Source of the DNA: Zopfochytrium polystomum
Taxonomy: Eukaryota; Chytridiomycota; Chytridiomycetes; Chytridiales; Chytridiaceae
Direction of reading: 5' to 3'
DNA: 64,000 nt
NCBI GenBank assembly: GCA_025765615.1
Contig: JAIVFJ010000013.1
Location: 496,001 to 560,000, forward strand
Below the pieces are notes generated by a model that saw only the letters and a program-made list of their open reading frames with translations, was not told the origin of the DNA and did not search any database. A program made the position numbers and the translations under genes. The stretch's first letter is position 1, and every line of letters begins with the position of its first letter. Of the stretch, positions 37,288-47,598 are shown in pieces.

Positions 37288-38535
37288 GCACCCTTTCAAA
37301 GTTTATATTTCGACAGGACCCAGCCCAGAGAGTTGCCAAGATTCTCATCCTTCAAACCTTCATTCATGTTAGATTTCACTGATCTCTGTTGGTGAAGCGC
37401 CCAAACGCAAATTCCTCCAGATGCAACAGAATGAGTTCAGCCTGAATTAAGCACTGTGCTGGCGCCTTTTTTGCCTCCTTTCTGTTTTTCAAAAACTTGC
37501 TTGGTTTGTCTGCATATTGGTCTTGTCTGCCTATTTGTCTGTTTGTCTGACTGTATGTCTGTACACATTATAATCAAACCACCGTACAGACCCTGGTTGC
37601 TTGAGGTTCTGCTCCAGATCAAAAAAAACACTGGTACTCAGACCTTTGTCGGTTCATCAGAGTGGAGACTGGTGCCCTGTGCCGTTCTGTTGAGCCAGAC
37701 CAGACTTGACTGGCAGCACTATGCCAGAAGGTGGGGAGCCTTCGTTAGGGTGTGTGAACAGGCTCTCCCGCATTGGAGACAGGACCTTGAGCCTTTCTGA
37801 TTGGCCACGGCACATAACCAACATTTAATTGGTGGCAAGTTAATTTGGTTGGAGGAGGAAACCTTCTTTTCCTGCAACACTTTCCCAACACACAACTGCA
37901 TTGTCGAAAAATCAGGGGCTTTGTCATTTTAGTGAGCAATGCATGAAGAAGGAAAAGCAGGCACCATTTCCAGGTCGATTCCACCCTCTCACAGTGGCGA
38001 TCAGGATTCGATTCCCCTCCTGGAGATTGTTGCAGTGTTGTAGGTGACAAAGATTATAGTTACCGGTGCTTGCAGTGGTGAAGATCAGATGTTACGTGCT
38101 TCCATTCCTGGAGCAGCAAATTGGCTGACTATTATACAAGGATGTTGTCTATGGATCGGCAGATTTTCTGTTAAAACTGAAAACCAGATTTATCCTATCC
38201 AGGTTAGGATAGGGAAAGGCAATTTCTGCATAACTGTGTTGCAGCTGGGATAGGGTTACAGAAGAAAAAAATAATTTTTTTTCTCGTTTTTTGCTGAAAC
38301 CACCATCCACCAGTCAGAGCCTTGCGTGCGGTGCAAAAAGTGGTCAGTGAACTAGGCCGAGGAGTCTTTCGAGTCCCCGACTTAACCGCAGCTTTGCCTC
38401 CGTCGTCAGAAACTTTGCACCCCCGAATCTGCCACTCAAATAGCCGTTGATGAGAAAAATTCTTCGCAAAATCGGCAGACTCTGGTCACGTGGGTGTCTT
38501 TGGCAAGCTAAAAAAAAAAAAAAAAAAAAAAAAAA
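37288..38535. other. Intergenic with a tRNA-Glu relic
   Basis: At about 37972..38027 (+) lies a tRNA-Glu-like 3' part: GATTCCACCCTCTCACAGTG (anticodon CTC) and T-arm GGATTCGATTCC. The D-arm is missing, so it is a relic. An A run of about 27 lies at 38509..38535. No gene is seen. Confidence 0.45.
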
Positions 38536-39798
38536 ATGCTCGACTCCCTCCCAGTGGCTGTCTTGGACGCGATCGCCAACGCCCTCCCAAGCTCCCTCGA
38601 CCGATGCGTCCTCAGCACCGTCAATTCACGGCTCCAAACAGCACTGGCTCCTTCCATCTTTTGCACCGTCCGTGCTACCAACCTCGACACGGATGCTGGC
38701 GCAATCGCCGCGGTCGCCTCCGCGCACAGCCATACCATGCGCACGCTTCATCTGCAGTGCAAGCTGTTCGGAAACAGTGACAGTGCAGCGGGAGAAGCCA
38801 GCAATGATGAGGAGGAGCCCGTCGGCGTCAGCCACCTCAGCGCTACGGCAGCGGCCCTCCTGTCCGGGCAGCTCGCACTCAACGTGACCGCCGTAACGAT
38901 CGAGTTCCTTCCCCACCGCAACTACGAGACCCCCTGGTGGGTCGATAACGACGACGGAACGTCGATCAACATAGCTTACCGGCACGAGGGCATGGAAGAC
39001 GCAAGCGCCGCCGAGGCGCAGTTCCACTGGCGACGGACTATGGCGGCGCTCTGGCGCGCAATTGCAAGGAACCCATCGATCCGGAGCCTCACAATTCGAT
39101 CGCTCCCGCCCACCATCACTACCGCGTGGTGCGAAGACGCTTGGCCGACGTTCATCGGCCGCCTGGAGCGGCTGTCCATCCAGATGTGGGGCGGACAGTT
39201 GAACGGCACCAATTGCCATGCGATCATGATGGACGGGTACGGACCATTTCTCAGCGACCATCTCACGCGGTACTTTTTCAACCATGCGCAAGAACTGCGG
39301 GCTCTCGAGCTCATCGCGCATTCCTCGGGCTGCTATGGTGGGCAAAACTATTTTTTCGGCGCACCGACTTCGCTGGGAGAATCAAATATGCCGCGCTTAC
39401 GGTCCCTGAAGCTGCACAACACCTTCATCGACAAACCCCTCCTCGACTTCATCTGCGCCCACGCCGCCACAATCGAAAGCCTCAGTTTGACGGAGTGCAT
39501 GGCTTCGGGCTTGCTCAACGTCGGCTCCGAGTCGGACCTTTCGTGGGCGGATTTCTTTGACGGCATTGTGCAGTCGAGTCCTGCGAGCCTGACTGATCTC
39601 GTCATTATAAACAGGAAGTTCCCCGGTTTCGGCGTGGCATCGTATCTGTTCTCTTACGGTGACCTTGACCCACTCGGATCTTTTCAGCCATCATTCGAAA
39701 AAATCTTCGGGAGTAGGAAGTCGAGGACTGACATTAATGCGTTCAATCGTTTGAAAGATTTCGTTTACCAAAATGCAGGAGCAGAGCGAAGACGGTGA
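38536..39798 (+). CDS. F-box-like protein with leucine-rich repeats
   Basis: An intact single-exon frame of 420 aa. The N-terminus MLDSLPVAVLDAIANALPSS followed by DRCVLSTVNSRLQTALAPSI has the L-P-x-x-hxxxh and hxxVNxxhxxxh pattern of an F-box. LRR-like helices and strands follow (FIGRLERLSIQMWGGQL; NHAQELRALELIAHSSG; LRSLKLHNTFIDKPLLDFIC; AATIESLSLTECMASGL; SPASLTDLVIINRK). Expected role: substrate adaptor of an SCF ubiquitin ligase, by analogy with fungal F-box/LRR proteins. The ATG follows directly on an A run of about 27 bases, so there is almost no ordinary 5' leader. A longer N-terminus upstream of the run is unlikely. Confidence 0.7.
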   Translation: MLDSLPVAVLDAIANALPSSLDRCVLSTVNSRLQTALAPSIFCTVRATNLDTDAGAIAAVASAHSHTMRTLHLQCKLFGNSDSAAGEASNDEEEPVGVSHLSATAAALLSGQLALNVTAVTIEFLPHRNYETPWWVDNDDGTSINIAYRHEGMEDASAAEAQFHWRRTMAALWRAIARNPSIRSLTIRSLPPTITTAWCEDAWPTFIGRLERLSIQMWGGQLNGTNCHAIMMDGYGPFLSDHLTRYFFNHAQELRALELIAHSSGCYGGQNYFFGAPTSLGESNMPRLRSLKLHNTFIDKPLLDFICAHAATIESLSLTECMASGLLNVGSESDLSWADFFDGIVQSSPASLTDLVIINRKFPGFGVASYLFSYGDLDPLGSFQPSFEKIFGSRKSRTDINAFNRLKDFVYQNAGAERRR

Positions 39799-40218
39799 GC
39801 AATTTTTTCAGCGGAACGAGAAGGGGGCAGCGACGTGTTTTTCGGGCAAAGTAGCACTGAAGGGGGAAGAGTGGTGAATGGCGGAGTTCGAGTTGCCTCG
39901 TTGGCTGTGAATTCATGAGACAATCAAGACAGTGAGGCGAGAAATATTTTCTAAAAAAAATTGTCCTTGAAGACCTCGGTCCATCCGCCAGCGCCACGAA
40001 CCCCCCAAGCAAGTGCTGGATCTCCAGAACTTCGCTTTTAATCTCCCAAGCATTGGCGGCGGTTGGAGTCGAGGCTGTGCGGGAAAACTTGATGCAGGAC
40101 CTGGTTGCCCTCTCGATGAATATGCCTGAGGACACGTGTTGACCTCCGTGAAATTGCAACCCGAAAGTATTCATATTAAAAATAGATTAATTACAATTAA
40201 ATGGCGTATCTATTCATT
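39799..40218. other. Intergenic
   Basis: A minus-strand frame (39743..40174) is open but overlaps the gene before it and has no domain. Confidence 0.35.
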
Positions 40219-40300
40219 GTCCTGTTGGCGGAGTGGTTAACGCGGTGCCCTGCTAAGGCATTTCCCTTTGGGAGCGCAGGTTCGAATCCTGTGCAGGACG
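40219..40300 (+). tRNA. tRNA-Ser (GCT)
   Basis: Class II tRNA: acceptor GTCCTGT/GCAGGAC, D-arm GGCGGAGTGGTTAACGC, anticodon stem TGCC/GGCA with loop CTGCTAA (anticodon GCT), long variable arm TTTCCCTTTGGGAGC, T-arm CAGGTTCGAATCCTG. No intron. Confidence 0.93.
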
Positions 40301-40463
40301 CAATGTCCAATCCGCATATCTAATTTCATGTCTGAAACCCCAACGTCATACATTAAATACTGTATTGAGCGGGCATTTATGCACCCAAAGTGGAAACATA
40401 CCGAACAGCCCCATTTCCCCCTCGCACCTTCCCGAACCCCGCAGCAGCCGATCCTCCCTGCTT

Positions 40464-40717
40464 CTACAACCACTTGACTACCTCCTCCTCGACCCTCCTG
40501 ACAAACGCGCCCACAACAGTCGCGACGGGTGCGCCGCCCCTGTAGACGACGAACGTGGGCATGGCGACGACGCCGGCGGCGCCAGCGACGTCGTCGAGCT
40601 CCTCGACGTCGACGCGGAGGAAGGAGACGTGGGCGGCCGCGCGCGCGCACTTTTCGGCGAGGGCGGAGAAGAGCGGGAGAGCAGCGCGGCAGGGGCGGCC
40701 CCAGGATGTGGAGAAGC
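40464..40717 (-). pseudogene. Thioredoxin-fold exon with WGRPC motif (5' exon missing), paralogue 1
   Basis: The minus-strand exon reads FSTSWGRPCRAALPLFSALA, VDVEELDDVAGAAGVVAMPT and FVVYRGGAPVATVVG, ending VVKWL. That is the second half of a thioredoxin fold with the cis-Pro motif MPT. The active-site position is WGRPC, so only the second Cys of CxxC remains. The exon begins after an AG at 40718 with the same phase as exon 2 of the neighbour at 41171, so the intron position is conserved. No matching first exon (MTK...VVI) is visible upstream. Probably a partial duplicate; a cryptic or displaced first exon cannot be excluded. Confidence 0.65.
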
Positions 40718-41170
40718 CTGTCCGTGGTTTGATCGTTGGACGGATGGGTGGCAGGCGTTGCCATTTTGGAGCACAGCGTGTGTTGCCAACAAAGCAAAAT
40801 AACCAAAAAACCTAAATAAATAAAAAAATAAAAATAAAAATAAAAACATGCTGGAGAAGCTTTCAGGTGGCGGAGTTTTGGAGTTTCTGGACTGTATCCG
40901 AACAAGGAGGACAGGCGGCAGTCGCCATTTTTTTTGTCGCTCATTTATTTTCGCGAGAAGGGACAACTCCCGCAGACAACACTGCCAACGGGCGACGGGA
41001 ATGCACATGGGGGGATGCACATCCTAAAGCACAGCAAACAGATTCGACCGACGAAGAAAATAATAATCCCGGGAGGATGCGGGCGAAGGAAGAAATAATA
41101 CGCGGCTCCTCCCCCCGCCTCCCTCATACAAACCCCAATTAATAACACAAAAAAAACCTCCTCGCCGCGC
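40718..41170. other. Spacer between the two thioredoxin-fold loci
   Basis: AT-rich runs (AAATAAAT near 40810-40850) and no recognisable exon. This is where the first exon of the 40464 locus would be expected. Confidence 0.4.
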
Positions 41171-41604
41171 TCACAAACACGCCGCGATAACCTCCTCCAA
41201 CGCCTCGACGTCCGCGCCGACCACCGTCCCCACGACCGCGCCGCCTTTGTAGCACACGACGGTCGGCATCGCGGCTATGCCAGCGTCCTCGGCGACGTCG
41301 GGCAGCTCGTCGACGTCGAGGGTGAAGAAGGCGGCTGCGGGTCGGGCGGGTGGTGGTTGTGGCGGGGTTGTCGTTGAGGACGCGGTGGGAAGAGAGAGGG
41401 TGTGTTTGGCGGCGAGGGCGGCGTAGTATGGGGCTAGGGCGTGGCACGGTGGGTTCCAGGATGCGGTGAAATCTGAAGGGGGTGAAGGAAGTTGGTGAGG
41501 GGGCGATAGTGGGAGGAGGGCGAGGATACTCAACTGATGACGACGAGGCCAGGCAGCTGGAGCGCAGCGACAAATTCGTCGGCGCTTGTGATCTGCTTGG
41601 TCAT
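41171..41604 (-). CDS. Thioredoxin-like protein without CxxC (WNPPC), paralogue 2
   Basis: Minus-strand exons 41535..41604 and 41171..41472 (123 aa). MTKQITSADEFVAALQLPGL is followed by VVINFTASWNPPCHALAPYY, a Thr/Pro-rich insert, FFTLDVDELPDVAEDAGIAA, then MPTVVCYKGGAVVGTVVGAD. The fold is that of classical thioredoxin (cis-Pro MPT, KGG turn). The active site WCGPC is replaced by WNPPC, leaving one Cys, so a normal dithiol redox cycle is not possible. It might act by a monothiol route or as a binding domain. The insert between the second helix and third strand is longer than usual. It is in tandem with the 40464 copy. Confidence 0.8.
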
Positions 41605-41799
41605 TTGCTTGCTGTTTTTTTTTTTTCTTTTCCGCTCGTGTTGGGTATGCCGCGCCAACACGCACGTGTACACGTCGTGGTGTGTGGCAGAGTGACTGCT
41701 GCACGTTTGTGGTGGCTGTAAAGTCGAGCGCCTCGCCGCGTGATGAGCGGTGCGGAAGTATTGTGCAAAATGCTCCCCCTGAGCTTACGGCTAATTGTG

Positions 41800-41801
<2 letters not shown>

Positions 41802-41859
<58 letters not shown>

Positions 41860-41864
41860 GTGTT
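41802..41864. repeat. (GT)n microsatellite
   Basis: About 30 nearly uninterrupted GT units about 200 bp upstream of the 41171..41604 start codon. Confidence 0.95.
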
Positions 41865-42269
41865 CGTGTATCCGAGGCAAGACAAGCAGGAAAATTCGGC
41901 TTGGAGAGACAAGCGCGGCGCAGTGATCAACGCTCGGATCCTCAAACTTGGCTGGCCACACACACAGAACTTCGTCCACCAAACCATTCCGGGTTCGGAC
42001 ACAAGGTCCAGGCAAAGCGAAATTAGGCGAGCTCAACGCTGATTAAAAAAAAAATAAAGAAAAAGAGAGAAGAAAATGAAGATGAATGTAAGAGAAAGGA
42101 ACACGAGCTTCAGCATCTCGTCCAATGAGGAGCACCCACCCCCACTTCTTCGACATTGAGCGACGTGATGGAGAAGATGGCCTTTTTTTTTGCGGAAGCA
42201 GGGTTGATATTAGCGCGAAATCAAAATTCGTTGCAAGCAGTGTTGAGCCGGAGACTCCTTTTCTTTACC

Positions 42270-43060
42270 TGTTACATTCCCACGGCAACGAGGATAGAGA
42301 GAGAGACATGGTGGTCGCCTTTTTCAGCAACATTTCGCAGCCGATTTCCGGGAAGAGCGCCGAGCACTTGTTGAAGTTGGACTACCAGTGAGGCACGGTT
42401 AGACACCCTTCTAGGTTCGAGCAGCGCATGGTTCCTCACCAGCTGGTAGAACGAGATCTGCGGCCCGCCGGCGTTGTACATGAACCACCTGGCGTACGCA
42501 AAGAAAGTTGCGCAGCCGACGTACGTACGAGCCAAACCCTAAACGGCCACGATGTGACGATCGGCTTCTTCGGAAGTCGAACAAAGAAACCGTGAGGAGC
42601 GTGGCAATAGTCTGAATTGAAACTACCAAACAATGAAAAACACCTATAAATACCTCGTACTTGGAGTACGCCGCCGGGTCGGGTTGTCCTGGAACATCCG
42701 GCTTATCGACAACCGCAAACGCCAGTACGTCAGCGGCCGCCAAACGCAACGGCGCCCTGCTATCCCCTCGGCCAGCACCGACATGCTCTTCCTGTCCCTC
42801 GAAAACTCAAGGGGACGCGAGGCGAGCATACGTTTCTCAATCGCGGCGTCCACGACGCCGGCGCGCTTCCTGCGCTCGGCGGCAGCTTGGCGAGGGACGC
42901 CGCGTCAGGGACGACGTGGAGCGTCTTATTGAGCGCAGGATCGTCGGAGCCAAACTTTTCAACGAGCGACTTGAGCGCTGCCTCGGCGGGTTCGCCGATC
43001 TTGGCAAAGGTTTCCGACTTCTCTTCTCCTCGGGCCTCCCCTCCATAAACACGCTCGCCC
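42270..43060 (-). CDS. Unrecognised multi-exon gene (exons only partly resolved)
   Basis: Several minus-strand segments look coding and are bounded by splice-like signals. About 43010-42860: EEKSETFAKIGEPAEAALKS, LVEKFGSDDPALNKTLHVVP, DAASLAKLPPSAGS. About 42800-42657: GDSRAPLRLAAADVLAFAVV, DKPDVPGQPDPAAYSKYE, ending at a GT at 42656. 42540..42442: GLARTYVGCATFFAYARWFM, YNAGGPQISFYQL, ending at a GTGAGG. 42389 downward: SNFNKCSALFPEIGCEMLLK, KATTMSLSLSS. The ADVLAF / SKYEGLARTY part faintly recalls a GST C-terminal-like domain, but this is only an impression. The 5' end, one internal junction and the last exon are not settled. Confidence 0.4.
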
Positions 43061-43222
43061 TTTCCTCGTGCTCATCCACTCCACCAGCTCATCGCTCCAT
43101 TCCTCCATTCATCTCGACCCTTCGGACCGCGAAGTTGGTCTCCCTCTTTTTTCCTCCCCCCCTTCCTTACGACGGAGAGGGCTACGGGTGTCGCTCGGTG
43201 AGGATAGTATTTGTAGAATTGG

Positions 43223-44191
43223 TTACATCAGACCGCTCTTCTCCCACCAATCCAGCACAGCAGCGTGCCCGTGCTTCCGCGCACCAGCCAGAGCGTTCTC
43301 GGTCCACCTGCACTCGAGCCCACTGTTCTTCCACCACTGCAGCACGTCCACAAGCCCCCGCTCGCTCGCCGCGTCCATCGCCCGCGCCGTCCACGCCAAC
43401 GGTACGTCGCCGCAGCTCCTCATCCACTCCAGTACCTCGACGCACCCGTTCGCGCTCAGCAAGTCCATAAACCTTGGCGCCCACTCGGCCCGCGACACCC
43501 AGTTCACCTGCAACCCGCTTTCCCGCCACCACTGCAGCACCTCCAGAAGCTCCGCCGCCCCCAAGCCCAGAACCACGTCGTCCTTGAACCGCAGCTCCAG
43601 CCGCGAACTCCGCCACCACCGCAGCACGGCCATCCGTCCCTCGCGACTGGCGCCTGCCAGCGCCGCGTGCGAATATTTCAGCGGCACCCCTCGAGCGACG
43701 GCGGCGGCGTCCGCCCACCACTGCAGCACCGCGACGTGGCCGTTCGTGCTCGCCGCGTCGATCGCGCGCTCGGTGTAGACCATCGCGAGGCCGGACCGCG
43801 CCCACCAGTCGAGCACGTCGACGCGGCCGAACTCGCTGGCGCCGTCGACCGCGGCCTCGGTCCACACCAGCGATCCCTCGTACCGGCTCTCCTGCGGTGC
43901 ATTCCAGCTCATAAACGTCCAGGGCGCGGTCCTGGTGCTGGTGCTGGTGCTGGTGCTGGAGGCGGCCTTGGGGCGGTGGCGGTCTGCGAGGCGGAAGTCG
44001 AGGAGGGCGAGGTCGCCGCGGGCGCTGGCGGCATCGAGGGAGGCGGCGGGGAGCGAGGCGAGGGCGGCGCGCTGGAGGTCGCGGACGCGTAAAATGGTTG
44101 CGAGGCCAAATGCGTCGGTGGCGGGAAGGTAGTGCACGATTGTGGCAAGGGCCGTGGCGGGGAGGGTGGCGGCGTTGGTCTCTCCTGCCAT
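43223..44191 (-). CDS. LQWW-repeat protein, copy 3 (GC-rich, lacks C-terminal cap)
   Basis: An intact single-exon frame of 322 aa starting at ATG 44191. The cap ATALATIVHYLPATDAFGLA, TILRVRDLQRAALASL matches the other copies. Seven LQWW-type units follow (VDVLDWWARSGLAMVYTERA; VLQWWRESGLQVNWVSR; DVLQWWKNSGLECRWTENAL) with more drift than copies 1 and 2, including LEWM and LRWW variants. It ends at DWWEKSGLM, without the SGLF-W-L-Q cap of the other copies. A cap-like fragment lies on the opposite strand at 44460..44668. Codon use is much more GC-rich than in copies 1 and 2, matching this gene's neighbourhood. Function unknown. Confidence 0.8.
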   Translation of the reverse strand: MAGETNAATLPATALATIVHYLPATDAFGLATILRVRDLQRAALASLPAASLDAASARGDLALLDFRLADRHRPKAASSTSTSTSTRTAPWTFMSWNAPQESRYEGSLVWTEAAVDGASEFGRVDVLDWWARSGLAMVYTERAIDAASTNGHVAVLQWWADAAAVARGVPLKYSHAALAGASREGRMAVLRWWRSSRLELRFKDDVVLGLGAAELLEVLQWWRESGLQVNWVSRAEWAPRFMDLLSANGCVEVLEWMRSCGDVPLAWTARAMDAASERGLVDVLQWWKNSGLECRWTENALAGARKHGHAAVLDWWEKSGLM

Positions 44192-44459
44192 GGCGGGGTG
44201 GGTGGTTGGTTTGAAGAGCGTGACAAGGAGAGCAAATAAAAACAGGTGGTCCGAACTTTGGAAGTGCGAAGGCGGTTCGCACAGCAGGTAGAGTTTTGGC
44301 TCAAAAGATGATGTGCAAGAGAGAGAAAATGCTGTTGCGAAGTGCAGGGGATGCCACGGTGATTATTGCGCCTCAGCAACCCCTCGGCGCTGCTCCCGCA
44401 CACTTCGGACGTGGGAGTGATTGTGGGACGAAATCATAGTCGTGTAGAGATTTTTCTCG

Positions 44460-44668
44460 CATGGTTATTGGTACAACTCGCCGCGACTACCGTCCGTTTC
44501 GAAGATACGTGGGATCTCACGGTTATCAACTGGTGGGAGGAGTCCGGGCTGTTTAAGGAATGGCTCGACACTCGGCAGGACACCTTTCGCAACGCTTTCC
44601 AGCGGCCGGCCGCCGTTGTGAAATGGTGCAGCGGCCACGACGGGGATTTTGATGAACGGCATGCGTAG
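44460..44668 (+). pseudogene. LQWW-family C-terminal cap fragment
   Basis: The plus-strand frame reads INWWEESGLFKEWLDTRQDT then FRNAFQRPAAVVKWCSGHDG. This aligns with the terminal unit and cap of the LQWW genes at 29454 and 33425 (EWWEASGLFHQWLERQPE; EWWAQSGLFDRWLAQQPD). No repeat array precedes it, so it is a detached fragment. Confidence 0.6.
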
Positions 44669-47026
44669 CAGTAGTAATCTGAGAAAATACACTGCTCGCC
44701 ACAAGTAGACCCTCATAGTGCCATTGCCGAAGTTCCAGGTGTCCTCGAAGCAGTATTTGCCTCACCGATCCTACGGACTCGGTCATGCGACGAAGTGGGG
44801 AGCCCGATGATGGTCCTGTTTTTCGAGCTACACCCACTCAAAAGTTATCTGGATTTCCCACAACAATCCATCAAACTTGAACGTATTGAGTATGTTGTTC
44901 TTTTTGAAAACCAATGCACCGCTTTTGACAAGCCCATATGGTTCAGCCTCTGGGTAACTGGAATACTATTTCGGCCGATTCCGACGAAACCAGCTTCGCA
45001 CTTCACTGGAACTCTACAGTCTTCCACCAGCTTTTATCATCTCACCAATAACAGTGTGAACCAAAGCTGCTTGTTGTTCTCCCTCTTTCGGATAAAAACT
45101 CCAGACGGAGGAGCAATGTTCGCTTCTCATTGGGCGTTGTAGTTCGTCTCGGCTGACTTGCTTTTTTCTGACATATCTTCACCCTAAACTACATTGTCAT
45201 CCACTATCCCATCTTTTCTTGAAAGTTTAATGCAGAATTATCAATTGCAGAGTCAGTATTATAATGAAGAGGAGTGTGATCTAAACTGTCTGCAAGCCTA
45301 CAAGACAATTTCGACGGATTCGAACATGCTGCCAGTCAGGAATTATGCAGAAGCGGCAAGGATGCAAAGATGCCGGGCCAGTTTTCGAACACATTACTGC
45401 ATGCATAGGGTTGTCAACAACAATCTGAAGGACGCAGGCAATCAAAACTGCATCCTTATTGCGCGCATCAATTCCTTTACGCATCTGTCATAAATTTCTG
45501 TCAAGGTCAGCGGAAGACAAAAGCAAAATGGCCCTTGCCTGAAGGTATTTGATTCAAAAGATCCCCATGAACTACAAAGCCAGCCTCGTTGTAATCGCTA
45601 TCTGAAGGGTCTAAAGGTCCCAGCTCTTCGCCAGTTCCTGAGATCTCATGGGAGGAGTTCGAGTGCAATGACTGACTTCCAGATGCAGACTGCTCCTCGC
45701 CTACAATTGAGGTGTGTTCATTTTCGCCCAGACTTTCGCTTGAATAATTCAGTTGAAACCGATCAAGAACCTGATCAAAAAAGTCTGAATTCACATTGTT
45801 TAGCCCCCCGGCAGATAGATCTCCCTTCAGACCGTTAAAGAGAGACTGGAAATCTTTATGTCTCTGTAGTGCAGATCCAGTTTGCTTTTGTAATTAACTC
45901 GCAGTTACACTGAGAGCAAGACCACTTTGTGGGGGCACGACGCTAAAATCTTATTTGCAAACAAGAAATGAAAGAACAGCCCAATTGGCCCTTCGGCAAC
46001 GAAAGGCGTGGGGAAGCGACAGACAGTGAAGATGTCAAAGCCTGAGGAAGTAAGCGGGGCCAGCGAGGTGAGGGCATCGAGTTGTGGTGAGAGAAAGGCA
46101 GGCTGCGATAGATCCGTCGACCTGCAGGTAACCACTGGTGGCGTCCGCTGGTCGGTCAGGGTCCCGGCCTGGACTCGGAGTGGACATGCTGAGGAACACA
46201 CCTACAGTCAGCGCCGAGGTGACCTTCCTGCCCAGACAATCGCCTGCGTCCCATTGCGGTGGTCTGGCCGTCGGGGTCATCCACCAGGAGTTGAACGGTG
46301 CTGTCGGAGCGGTTCCTGTTGTCGCGCAGACCAAACTAGTTTGCGTTCAAGTCTAACGCCTGGTGGGTCAGTGCTGGCGGCGAGGCTGGGCGGCGGCCTT
46401 GCAACCCAAAGGTGACGGCGACGCTGACGACGATGAGTGGAAAGCGAGTCGCGGGCTGGGTGGTCGTGGAAGTGGAGGCTGTGATGGTAGCTGTGATGGC
46501 GTCTGTTGATGGCGGTCGGCAGTCGATCACGAATAGTGGGACCGCTTGCGGTCCAGAAAGGCAAGGACGAGGTCGACGGAAGGGAAGCAGGTGTCGGCGA
46601 TGTGGGAATGCATGGTGGAGGCGTACCGTTTTAAGCAACGAAGAGACAGGTGGCTTGAAAGAGAAGAAGGTACGTGGGGCTACGTGTATGGTGGAGCGCT
46701 CAATCGTCGGGCAGGCATCCAACCAAGTGATTCCCCGACAGTCTGCTTGCCACCTTCTGCGAAGGTTGTGGGAGGAACCTCTGTGCGAGTTCTACTGCGC
46801 CCAGACGCTGCACCTTTTCCCCTCCATTCCCTGAACCCTTTGAAAGGCTCAACCTTCTTCGAACATTCTGTTCGTTTGGGAGTGGAATTATGGTGGAGGA
46901 TTTAGTCAAGCGAATAATAATAATCGGGCCAACTGTCCAAAACAAGTTATAATACTTTTGAACAACGGAGAAAAATTTTTGGCGCGAACGATCGGCTGCG
47001 GAAACGAACCATTTGATGATGGTAAC

Positions 47027-47057
<31 letters not shown>

Positions 47058-47516
47058 CCCGCATCCCTGCTGCTAATATTTGGTGCTTACGACGACAAAC
47101 AATTAGTGTGTTGTTGGACAAGCGAGGTGGGCGGGGGGGGGGGCACAGGAATGCAAATTATTTTTGTTTGGGCGGGCGGATCCTTGTTTTTCGGACGTCG
47201 GAAGCGGAAGGGAGACACTTCCATTTGGAACGCGAGAAAATTGATTTTTTGCGAGGGAAAAATAGGGGTTGAAGAGGAAAGAATGTGCTCCGCCCATCAA
47301 CAACGTACGCACACGCATGCACATACGCACACACACACACTCACACTTGTTTGAGAGACACAAGGCCGCGTCGGCGCGGGCAGGCTGAGCTCGCATGAAC
47401 ATTCGCAAAGTGCTTCCGCGCTGTGTGTTTGCTTTTGTTGTTGTTTGGCAACTTCAGTACTTTCCGCCAGTTTGCGTACGTTTTTTTTTTTTTTTTTCCC
47501 CAACACCCAGCGCCAG
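44669..47516. other. Long intergenic stretch
   Basis: No gene could be named. A minus-strand frame at 45507..45794 (acidic, Ser/Gly-rich) and a set of minus-strand frames at 46035..46722 (one reads FVIDCRPPSTDAI, faintly like a rhodanese start) might be exons of unrecognised genes. An A run of about 28 is at 47028..47055 and a G run near 47131. Confidence 0.3.
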
Positions 47517-47524
47517 TATAAAAG
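47517..47524 (+). promoter_or_regulatory. TATA box of the micro-exon secreted peptide gene
   Basis: TATAAAAG about 75 bp before ATG 47599, following a T run. Near-consensus TATA at a suitable distance. Confidence 0.65.
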
Positions 47525-47598
47525 AATGGCGTCGGTCGAGTTCGTTGCATCCACATCGCTCAAGCTTGTCCAAAAATCAAAATCGTGCCCAGTGAATA

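Noticed and set aside
41682..42036. Open frames with Cys-Val or Thr-His runs
   Set aside because: Translation of the (GT)n microsatellite.
43182..44282. 366-codon frame in a second minus frame over LQWW copy 3
   Set aside because: Arg/Pro-rich shadow of the real LQWW frame at 43223..44191.
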